From JAJPKK01 sp963781195 (lineage in GTDB: Bacteria > Pseudomonadota > Alphaproteobacteria > Rhizobiales > Xanthobacteraceae), in contig CAWAEZ010000008.1 in NCBI GenBank assembly GCA_963781195.1, forward strand, positions 124,001 to 188,000: 64,000 bases of DNA, read 5' to 3'. Positions within the stretch are counted from its first letter, which is position 1. Every line of letters begins with the position of its first letter. Below, one piece after another: positions 26,100 to 33,333 of the stretch. The notes beneath the pieces are model-generated. The model made no database searches. It saw nothing but the letters and a program-made list of their open reading frames with translations, and was not told the origin of the DNA. Both the position numbers and the translations under genes were made by a program.

Positions 26100-26735
26100 T
26101 TACTCCAGGTCGACGCCGGTCGCCACCAGGAACCGCGACACCATATTGTAACCGGCGATGGTGCCGATCAATTCTACCACATGTTGGTCCGACATCCGGC
26201 TGCGGACCCCGCTCATGGTGGCTGGCTGCACGGCGACGTTGCGGGTCATCTCCGTGGTCAGGGCGAGTGTCGCCCGTTCCGTCTCGTCGAACGGCGTCGG
26301 GTCGAATTCGTTTTTCCCGATGTCGCGAAGCGCCGCCAGCTGTGCCGCGGTGCCCCCGGCGGACAGGAACGCGGCCTGGTGGGAAACCCACTCGTATTCG
26401 GCATTGTTCAACACGGCGATCGCCATGGTTGCGAGCTCGCGCAACTTAGGATCGAGGCTCATCTTGGTGCGGATCATTCCGAACATCGTGGTCCAGCCGC
26501 GCGCAAAGCCGGGGCTGTGGAGCAGGACGCGGTCGAGCTTGAGCAACTGGCCACCGGTTCGCGACGCCCGCATGGCGTCCATCAGTTCGGACGGCGGGAC
26601 CTCGCTGTCGGCCAGATAGGGCAGGCCCGCACGGGTGACGGACGGCGTCGGCGCCAACGCGCCCTCCTGGGCCGGTGCCGCTTGCGGGAATGCCGCGAGG
26701 CACAGGACGGCGGCGAGGAAAAAGCGAGGGTTCAT
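26100..26735 (-). CDS. exported carboxymuconolactone decarboxylase-like protein
   Basis: This is a 211-residue AhpD/CMD-fold protein with a signal peptide (MNPRFFLAAVLCLAAFPQAAPAQ). The CMD core is LRELATMAIAVLNNAEYEWVSHQ, with the Glu/His pair of decarboxylase-type members instead of the CxxC of peroxidase-type AhpD. Export is unusual because studied CMD enzymes are cytoplasmic. AGGAG precedes the start. Its neighbour upstream is a sugar-acid dehydratase on the same strand, but the 196-base gap argues against a tight operon. Confidence 0.9.
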   Translation of the reverse strand: MNPRFFLAAVLCLAAFPQAAPAQEGALAPTPSVTRAGLPYLADSEVPPSELMDAMRASRTGGQLLKLDRVLLHSPGFARGWTTMFGMIRTKMSLDPKLRELATMAIAVLNNAEYEWVSHQAAFLSAGGTAAQLAALRDIGKNEFDPTPFDETERATLALTTEMTRNVAVQPATMSGVRSRMSDQHVVELIGTIAGYNMVSRFLVATGVDLE

Positions 26736-26931
26736 TTTAAATCTCCTGCATCATAACCGCTACGCGGCGCCGCCGCGCGGAGCCGCGTGGGGCTGCGAAA
26801 AATCACGAGGTCTTTAGCGGGTCGCCGATCGAATCCGGTTAATCTCGTCGCAATGCCGGTGAGCGAGGCGGCCCGGAAACCGGGCGTCGCGCCCGGCCCG
26901 CGCTACCCGGACCCTGCGTCAGGAGTGTTGC

Positions 26932-28728
26932 TCAATGATTATCGCGTGGGATGAATTTCTGCGCGACCCGCTGATATTTCACCGCCGGCTCGAGCACCAT
27001 GCCGTCGGCAAGCTGCTCGACCATCCCGCGCTGGATTTCCTGCCAGGGCGTCTGGCTCGGCGGGGATTTGAACCCGCCCGCTTTTTCGAGCGCGGCGCGG
27101 CGCTCCGCCATCTCGTCCGCGGAGATGAGGATGTCGGCGCTGCCGGCCTTGAGGTCGATCCGGATGCGGTCGCCGGTGCGCAACACCGCCAGTCCGCCGC
27201 CGGCGGCGGCTTCGGGCGAGGCGTTGAGGATCGACGGCGATCCCGAGGTGCCGGACTGCCGTCCATCGCCGATGCAGGGCAGCGAGGTGACGCCGCGTTT
27301 GATCAATGCCGCCGGTGGTTGCATGTTCACCACCTCGGCTGAGCCGGGATAGCCGATCGGGCCGACGCCGCGGATCACCAGAATGCTGCCTTCGTCGATG
27401 CCGAGCGACGCATCGTCGATGCGATGATGGTAATCCTCCGGCCCTTCGAACACGACGGCGTGGCCTTCGAAAGCCTCGGGGTCGCGGGGATTGGCGAGAT
27501 AGCGGCGGCGGAATTCCTCGGAGATGACGCTCGTCTTCATGATGGCGGAGTCGAAGAGGTTGCCCCGGAGCACCTTGAAGCCGGCTTCCTTCTTCATCGG
27601 ATCGGCGTAGGGCAGGATCACCTCGCTGTCGTAGGTCGCCGCCCCCTCGATGTTCTCGCCGACGGTCTTGCCGTTGATGGTGAGCGCATCGGCGTGGATG
27701 CGGCCGGCACGGGCGAGCTCGTGCATCACCGCCGGAAGGCCGCCGGCGCGATAGTATTCTTCGCCGAGATATTTGCCCGCCGGCTGCATGTTGACGAGGA
27801 GCGGGACGGCGAGGCCGATGCGCTCCCAGTCATCCATGGTCAGGCCGACGCCCACATGGCGGGCGATGGCATTGATGTGGATCGGCGCATTTGTCGATCC
27901 GCCGATGGCCGAGCAGGCGACGATCGCGTTCTCGAAGGCGTGGCGGGTGAGAATGTCCGACGGCTTGAGATCCTCGTTCACGATCTCCACCGCGCGGCGC
28001 CCGGTTTCGTAGGCGATCTGCGCGCGTTCGCGGTACGGCGCGGGGATCGCGGCGCACCCCGGCAGCGACATGCCCAGCGCCTCGGCGAGCGCATTCATGG
28101 TCGAGGCCGTGCCCATGGTGTTGCAGTGGCCGATCGACGGCGCGGAGGACGCGACGATATCGATGAACTCCGCGTAGTCGATCCGGCCGGCCGCCTGCTC
28201 CTCGCGGGCTTTCCAGACGATGGTGCCCGACCCCACCCGCTCGCCGTTGCGCCAGCCGTTGAGCATCGGCCCGCCGGACAGCACGATGGCGGGAATGTTG
28301 ACCGTGGCCGCCGCCATCAGGCAGGCCGGCGTGGTCTTGTCGCATCCCGTGGTGAGTACGACGCCGTCGATCGGGTAGCCGAACAGCAATTCGACCAAGC
28401 CGAGATAGGCGAGGTTGCGATCGAGCGCCGCGGTCGGCCGCTTGCCGGTCTCCTGAATCGGGTGCACCGGAAACTCGAACGCCACGCCGCCCGCGTCACG
28501 GATGCCGTCGCGCACCCGCTTGGCGAGGTCGAGGTGGTGACGGTTGCAAGGCGAAAGATCGGAACCGGTCTGGGCGATGGCGACGATCGGCTTTCCCGAG
28601 GTGAGCTCTTCCTTGGTCAGGCCGTAATTGAGATAGCGCTCGAGGTAGAGCGCCGTCATACCGGGGTTGTCGGGATTGTCGAACCACAGCCGCGAGCGCA
28701 GACGGGGAGCAGCGGACTTCACTGTCAT
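26932..28728 (-). CDS. IlvD/Edd family dehydratase, sugar-acid type
   Basis: This 598-residue iron-sulfur dehydratase belongs to the dihydroxy-acid/6-phosphogluconate dehydratase family. Cluster ligands are in DLSPCNRHH, TTGCDKTTPACL and GHCNTMGTAST, and the C-terminal beta-barrel domain begins IKRGVTSLPCIGDGRQSGTSGSPSILN. The N-terminus RSRLWFDNPDNPGMTALYLERYLNYGLTKEEL is typical of the branch containing arabinonate, xylonate and galactonate dehydratases rather than IlvD proper. I therefore infer a sugar-acid dehydratase, not the ilv operon enzyme. No sugar catabolic neighbours are present. The start at 28728 is after GAAAGAA; longer starts lack similarity. Confidence 0.9.
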   Translation of the reverse strand: MTVKSAAPRLRSRLWFDNPDNPGMTALYLERYLNYGLTKEELTSGKPIVAIAQTGSDLSPCNRHHLDLAKRVRDGIRDAGGVAFEFPVHPIQETGKRPTAALDRNLAYLGLVELLFGYPIDGVVLTTGCDKTTPACLMAAATVNIPAIVLSGGPMLNGWRNGERVGSGTIVWKAREEQAAGRIDYAEFIDIVASSAPSIGHCNTMGTASTMNALAEALGMSLPGCAAIPAPYRERAQIAYETGRRAVEIVNEDLKPSDILTRHAFENAIVACSAIGGSTNAPIHINAIARHVGVGLTMDDWERIGLAVPLLVNMQPAGKYLGEEYYRAGGLPAVMHELARAGRIHADALTINGKTVGENIEGAATYDSEVILPYADPMKKEAGFKVLRGNLFDSAIMKTSVISEEFRRRYLANPRDPEAFEGHAVVFEGPEDYHHRIDDASLGIDEGSILVIRGVGPIGYPGSAEVVNMQPPAALIKRGVTSLPCIGDGRQSGTSGSPSILNASPEAAAGGGLAVLRTGDRIRIDLKAGSADILISADEMAERRAALEKAGGFKSPPSQTPWQEIQRGMVEQLADGMVLEPAVKYQRVAQKFIPRDNH

Positions 28729-29029
28729 GACGGTTCTTTCGGATCTGGACGCCGATCGGTTTTCCGACCAAGGCCCCGGCGGCTGTGACGAGGCGGCCTG
28801 CCGCCTCCGTGTCCCCGACCCCGGAAAAACGCGGCGGCCCCAACACCGGTGCAGCATAGCGGGCGCCCTGCGGTGCGGACAACCGGGGAACTCGCGCGTT
28901 GCCCCGGCGTTCCCGGCGCTATGCCGGTAATGTGAATTTCATGGCTGATGCACTTTCAATAGCCTGGAACAGGTCGGCGGTTCCTGATACCGGCCATGAC
29001 GTGCCCTCAGCGACGATCAGGTCCCAGGA
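28729..29029. other. divergent intergenic region
   Basis: These 301 bases between the dehydratase and fbiC must hold both promoters. I see no clear motif or repeat before the fbiC start. Confidence 0.4.
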
Positions 29030-31570
29030 ATGAACCCACCGCACCCCGCAGTCCCGGCCGGCCGCGTGTCGCAGGACCCACGCGTCACGACCGCGCCCGT
29101 GATGACCGCACCCATAGTGACCGCACCCAGCCCGGCCGCGCCCCTCCCGACCGCGCCCATGATGACGGAGCCGGACGCGCTGGCGCTCGCCGAGCGCCGC
29201 GACACCGCGGCGCTGATGGCCGAGGCCGCGGCGCTGCGCGACGCCCATCACGGCGCCGTCATGACCTATTCGCGCAAGGTCTTCATTCCGCTGACCCACT
29301 TGTGCCGCGATTCCTGCCATTACTGCACCTTCGCCACGCCGCCGCGCCGCGGCGACGCGGCCTACATGTCGCCCGACCAGGTGCTCGCGGTGGCGCAGGC
29401 GGGAGCGCGGGACGGCTGCACCGAGGCGCTGTTCACCCTCGGCGACAAGCCCGAGTTGCGCTATGCGGCAGCCGGCGCGGCGCTCGCGGCGCTCGGCTAC
29501 GCGACGACGCTCGACTATCTCGGCGCGATGGCGACGCTGGTGATGAAGGAAACCGGGCTGCTGCCGCATCTCAATCCCGGCGTGATGAGCCGTGACGACA
29601 TGGCGAAACTGCGCCCGGTCGCCGCCTCGATGGGGCTGATGCTCGAAACCGCGTCGGAGCGGCTGTCCGCGCGCGGTGCCGTTCATTTCGGCTCGCCGGA
29701 CAAAGACCCCGCCGTCCGCCTCGCCACGATCGAGCAGGCGGGTGAGCTCGCCATTCCGTTCACCACCGGCCTCCTGATCGGCATCGGCGAAACCCGGCGC
29801 GAGCGGATCGCGGCGTTGCTGGCCTTGCGCGCCCGCAACGGCCGCGGCCATCTCCAGGAGGTGATCATCCAGCCGTTCCGGGCAAAGCCCGGCACCCGCA
29901 TGGCGGCGGCGCCCGACGCCTCGGACGACGATCTCTTGTGGACGCTCGCCGTGGCCCGGCTCGTGCTCGGCGGCGCTATGAACGTGCAGACGCCGCCCAA
30001 CCTCGCACCGCACCTGCTCGACGCGGCCATCGACGCCGGCATCAACGACTGGGGCGGCATCTCGCCGGTGACGCCCGATTTCGTCAATCCGGAAGCGCCG
30101 TGGCCCCACGTCGAAGCGCTGGCGGCGGAGATCGCCCGGCACGGCCGCGTGCTGGTGCACCGGCTCCCGCTCTATCCGGACTATGTCCGCGCGCCGACGC
30201 GGTGGCTCGATCCGGCGCTGCGCACCGCGGTGACGCGCGCGAGCGACACCGAAGGGTTCGCGCGCGCCGATATGTGGTCGCCGGGGCAGGCCGCCGCAAT
30301 GCCATCGCCGGCCTTCTCGCCGAGGCCCGCGGTGGGAACGCCGGGCGCGCGGCTCGATCGCATCCTCGCCAGGGCGGAAAGCGGAACGCCTCTGACGCTC
30401 GCAGAGATCGAAGCGCTGTTTGCGGTCCGCGGCACCGATTACGACCACGTCTGCGACGCCGCCGACCGGCTGCGCGCCGTCACGGTCGGCGACACGGTGA
30501 GGTATGTCGTCAACCGCAACATCAACTACACCAATGTCTGCTCGTATCGCTGTGCCTTTTGCGCCTTCTCCAAGGGGAAGTCGGCGGATCACCTGCGCGG
30601 TGCCGCCTATGACCTCGATCACGACGAGATCGCCCGGCGCGTGACCGAGGCGTGGGCGCGCGGCGCCACCGAGGTGTGCCTGCAGGGCGGCATCCATCCG
30701 AGCTATACCGGAGATACCTATCTCGCCATCCTGCGGACCGTGAAGTCGGCGGTGCCCGCCATGCATGTCCACGCGTTTTCGCCGCTCGAAGTGCATCATG
30801 GCGCGACGACGCTCGGCATTCCGGTGCGGCGCTTTCTCGAACGCCTGCGCGACGCCGGCCTCGGTACGCTCCCCGGCACCGCCGCGGAAATCCTCGACGA
30901 CGAGATCCGTGCCGTGATCTGCCCGGACAAGCTCGACACGGCCCAGTGGCTCGCCGTCATCGAAACAGCGCATCGCGTCGGCCTCGCGACCACGGCGACC
31001 ATCATGTTCGGCCACGTCGAGGGGCTGACGCATTGGGCGCGCCACCTGACGGCGGTACGCGACCTGCAGGCCCGCACCGGCGGCTTCACTGAATTCGTGC
31101 CGCTGCCGTTCGTGCACATGGAAGCGCCGATCTACTACAAGGGCGCCGCACGCCGCGGGCCGACGCTGCGCGAGGCGGTGCTGATGCATGCGGTGGCGCG
31201 CCTCGCGCTCCATCCGCTGATCCCACACATCCAGGTGTCGTGGGTGAAGATGGGGCTCGAAGGTGTTCGTGCATGCCTCGGCGCCGGGGCCGACGACCTC
31301 GGCGGCACGCTGATGAACGAGAGCATTTCCCGCGCCGCCGGCGCCTCCCATGGGCAGGAGCTCGATCCCGAAGCCATGGAGGCCCTGATCGCCTCGATCG
31401 GGCGCCGGCCGTCGCAGCGGACCACGCTTTACGGCGAAGTCCCGGAAGAGCGCCGGTGTGCCGCGCACGGCGCGTCGCCGCTGGTCCCGGTGATCCAGAC
31501 GCCCGCTGCAAGGCCGGCGAGCAGCCGCCGGGCGCTCCCCGGCGAGGCCCGGAAGGCCGTGCAGCCATGA
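29030..31570 (+). CDS. fbiC: 7,8-didemethyl-8-hydroxy-5-deazariboflavin (FO) synthase, CofG-CofH fusion
   Basis: This 846-residue double radical-SAM enzyme makes FO, the chromophore of coenzyme F420, from tyrosine and 5-amino-6-ribitylamino-uracil. The CofG half has CRDSCHYC at residue 92, and the CofH half has CSYRCAFC at residue 504. Each is a CxxxCxxC cluster site. EVCLQGGIHPSYTGDTYLAIL and FGHVEGLTHWARHL follow in CofH. Fusion is the bacterial (FbiC) arrangement. The first 48 residues are an in-frame repeat-derived Thr/Ala/Pro tail, so the biological start may be one of several later ATG/GTG codons up to MTEPDALALAERRD. The stop overlaps the next gene as ATGA, implying translational coupling. 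Confidence 0.95.
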   Translation: MNPPHPAVPAGRVSQDPRVTTAPVMTAPIVTAPSPAAPLPTAPMMTEPDALALAERRDTAALMAEAAALRDAHHGAVMTYSRKVFIPLTHLCRDSCHYCTFATPPRRGDAAYMSPDQVLAVAQAGARDGCTEALFTLGDKPELRYAAAGAALAALGYATTLDYLGAMATLVMKETGLLPHLNPGVMSRDDMAKLRPVAASMGLMLETASERLSARGAVHFGSPDKDPAVRLATIEQAGELAIPFTTGLLIGIGETRRERIAALLALRARNGRGHLQEVIIQPFRAKPGTRMAAAPDASDDDLLWTLAVARLVLGGAMNVQTPPNLAPHLLDAAIDAGINDWGGISPVTPDFVNPEAPWPHVEALAAEIARHGRVLVHRLPLYPDYVRAPTRWLDPALRTAVTRASDTEGFARADMWSPGQAAAMPSPAFSPRPAVGTPGARLDRILARAESGTPLTLAEIEALFAVRGTDYDHVCDAADRLRAVTVGDTVRYVVNRNINYTNVCSYRCAFCAFSKGKSADHLRGAAYDLDHDEIARRVTEAWARGATEVCLQGGIHPSYTGDTYLAILRTVKSAVPAMHVHAFSPLEVHHGATTLGIPVRRFLERLRDAGLGTLPGTAAEILDDEIRAVICPDKLDTAQWLAVIETAHRVGLATTATIMFGHVEGLTHWARHLTAVRDLQARTGGFTEFVPLPFVHMEAPIYYKGAARRGPTLREAVLMHAVARLALHPLIPHIQVSWVKMGLEGVRACLGAGADDLGGTLMNESISRAAGASHGQELDPEAMEALIASIGRRPSQRTTLYGEVPEERRCAAHGASPLVPVIQTPAARPASSRRALPGEARKAVQP
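29084..29173 (+). repeat. 15-bp tandem repeat (6 units) in the fbiC N-terminus
   Basis: Six 15-base units, such as GTGATGACCGCACCC and ATAGTGACCGCACCC, encode pentapeptides VTTAP, VMTAP, IVTAP, SPAAP, LPTAP, MMTEP. Several units supply an in-frame ATG or GTG, so the array multiplies potential start codons. Confidence 0.85.
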
Positions 31571-32265
31571 CCGGGGGGGCGGTGAAACCGACGGCGATCG
31601 CCATCCTCGGCGGCACCGGGCAGGAAGGCGGCGGCCTCGCGGTGCGGTTCGCCCAGGCGGGCCATCGCGTCATCCTCGGCTCCCGCAGCGCGGACCGCGC
31701 CGCCGAACGGGCGGCCGAGATGAATGCGCGGGTCGGAAGCGACCGCATCTCGGGCGCCGACAACAGGGCTGCGGCGGCGGCCGGCGACGTGGTGGTGCTG
31801 ACCGTGCCTTACGCCGCCCAGCGAGCGACCGTCGAGGAGGTCCGCGACGTGCTCGCCGGCAAGATTCTCATCGATGCGACGGTTCCGCTGGTTCCGCCCA
31901 AGGTGGCACGTGTGCAGTTGCCCGCCGGCGGCTCGGCAACCGCGGCGATTGCCGCGTTGCTCGGCCACGCGGTCCGGGTGGTGTCGGCATTCCAGAACGT
32001 CTCGGCCCATCATCTCGCCGACCTCGACCACGCGGTCGAATGCGACGTGCTGGTGTGCGGCGACGACCCGGCCGCGCGCGAGACCGTCATCGCCCTTGCC
32101 GCCGACATCGGGCTCACGGCCTGGCACGCCGGGCCGATCGCGAACTCGGCCGCGGCCGAGGCGCTGACTTCGGTGATGATATTCATCAACCGGCACTACA
32201 AGGTGCCCGGCTCGGGCATTCGTGTGACCGGCGTGCAACGGCCGCCAAAATCCGGCGCGCCGTGA
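31567..32265 (+). CDS. F420:NADP oxidoreductase (NADPH-dependent F420 reductase)
   Basis: This 232-residue Rossmann protein of the F420-dependent NADP reductase (Fno/NpdG) family exchanges hydride between NADPH and F420. Features are IAILGGTGQEGGGLAVRFAQAG (dinucleotide loop) followed by ILGSRS, which reads the NADP phosphate, VVVLTVPYAAQRATVEEV, the NVSAHHLAD motif, and a C-terminal SAAAEALTSVMIFINRHYKVPGSGIRVTG. It overlaps fbiC by four bases (ATGA) and so is made with it. No CofC, CofD or CofE genes follow in the window. Confidence 0.94.
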   Translation: MTGGAVKPTAIAILGGTGQEGGGLAVRFAQAGHRVILGSRSADRAAERAAEMNARVGSDRISGADNRAAAAAGDVVVLTVPYAAQRATVEEVRDVLAGKILIDATVPLVPPKVARVQLPAGGSATAAIAALLGHAVRVVSAFQNVSAHHLADLDHAVECDVLVCGDDPAARETVIALAADIGLTAWHAGPIANSAAAEALTSVMIFINRHYKVPGSGIRVTGVQRPPKSGAP

Positions 32266-32291
32266 GTCCTATGTGCCGACCATGTGTCTGA

Positions 32292-32308
32292 TAAATCAGG
32301 ATGATTTA
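32292..32308. promoter_or_regulatory. perfect inverted repeat, candidate operator
   Basis: TAAATCA and TGATTTA, seven bases each, are separated by GGA, in the gap after the F420 reductase gene. The 17-base symmetric form is that of a dimeric repressor site; no regulator is identified. Confidence 0.4.
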
Positions 32309-32409
32309 ATGCGGTGGCCTGCCCCGGAGCGGCACTGGTGCCGTCTCGACGCTCGGTCGTTCACGGTTTAAACTTCCCGCGATTCGGTCGGGTGCGACGC
32401 GGGCTGCCT

Positions 32410-32428
32410 CAGTATTGCTGTAATACTG
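32410..32428. promoter_or_regulatory. second inverted repeat, candidate operator or small hairpin
   Basis: CAGTATT and AATACTG flank GCTGT, about 120 bases upstream of the secreted-protein start at 32549. No T-tract follows, so operator is a better guess than terminator. Confidence 0.35.
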
Positions 32429-32548
32429 CCGACAGGCTGGGCGTCTAACGATCGTGTGCGCGGGGGCATCTCCGGTTATCGATTGGCCGCCGTCGGGCGC
32501 TGCGTGCGGATTGTCAAATCCTCCATTATCTGCGGGAAATCCACTCCG

Positions 32549-33121
32549 ATGACAGACTTCACCGGCCGTTCTGACAGCGTGCTTCCTGGTGACGGTGCCC
32601 TGCGCCGACGCGACGTGTTCCGCTTGCCGCCGGCCGGTCGCCTCCGGATGGCGGCCCTCGCCATCGGCATGGCGCTGGTCGTCCCGACCGGCGTCGAGCA
32701 GAGCGCCGCCCAATCCGGCGGGCCGTTTGCGCCGCTGGCGGGCAACTGGTCCGGCACCGGGGCCATCACGCTGGCGAGCGGATCGCATGAACGCCTGCGC
32801 TGCCGCGCCGTCTACGAGGTCCCGGCCGGCAAGTCACTGGCGCTTCGCCTGCGCTGCGCCAGTGACAGCTACAATTTCGACCTCAATGCCAATCTGACGT
32901 CCATGGGCGATGCGATCACCGGCCAGTGGAGCGAAGTCACCCGCAACATCACGGGCTCGCTGTCGGGCCGCGCCGCCGGCGCCTCGATCCAGGCGGTGGT
33001 GTCGAGCGCGGTGTTCTCGGCCAACCTCACCCTGACGACCCACGGCACCAAGCAATCGGTGTCGATACGCTCGAAGGGAACCGACCTGACCGAGGCGGCG
33101 ATCACGCTCAACCGCACCTGA
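32549..33121 (+). CDS. hypothetical exported protein
   Basis: This 190-residue protein has a long N-region and membrane-spanning signal (RMAALAIGMALVVPTGVEQSAAQ), then a single domain with GPFAPLAGNWSGTGAITLASGSHERLRCRAVYEV, LRLRCASDSYNFDLNANL and SIRSKGTDLTEAAITLNRT. The GxWSGxG start and paired Cys are shared by small secreted proteins that I recall from Bradyrhizobiaceae; their function is not known to me. GGGAAA lies a little far upstream of ATG 32549. Confidence 0.8.
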   Translation: MTDFTGRSDSVLPGDGALRRRDVFRLPPAGRLRMAALAIGMALVVPTGVEQSAAQSGGPFAPLAGNWSGTGAITLASGSHERLRCRAVYEVPAGKSLALRLRCASDSYNFDLNANLTSMGDAITGQWSEVTRNITGSLSGRAAGASIQAVVSSAVFSANLTLTTHGTKQSVSIRSKGTDLTEAAITLNRT

Positions 33122-33166
33122 CGCGTCGGTCCATCCACATCCAGGGATGGCCGGGGTGGTCCCGGG

Positions 33167-33185
33167 GATCCCGATTGTCGGGATC
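33167..33185. repeat. perfect inverted repeat downstream of the exported protein
   Basis: GATCCCGA and TCGGGATC flank TTG, in the 212-base gap between converging genes. It is probably an intergenic palindrome of the kind also seen at 17864. Confidence 0.5.
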
Positions 33186-33333
33186 GTGCTTCCTTCATTC
33201 GGCGTGAAGCCGTCGTGCGGGGTGGAGCGGTCGCCCGCTCATCGGGGTCGCGGCGCCCCCCGCAACGGCGGTGGGGCTTGCGTGGCGCTCCCAAGTTCGC
33301 TGAAAGCCTCCGACCTCGGGAAAGGTCAAACGC

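Noticed and set aside
28919..31468. 849-codon open frame on the minus strand opposite fbiC
   Set aside because: It is a shadow of the GC-rich fbiC sequence. It is Arg/His/Gly-rich, has no family motif, and the plus strand has two complete radical-SAM domains.
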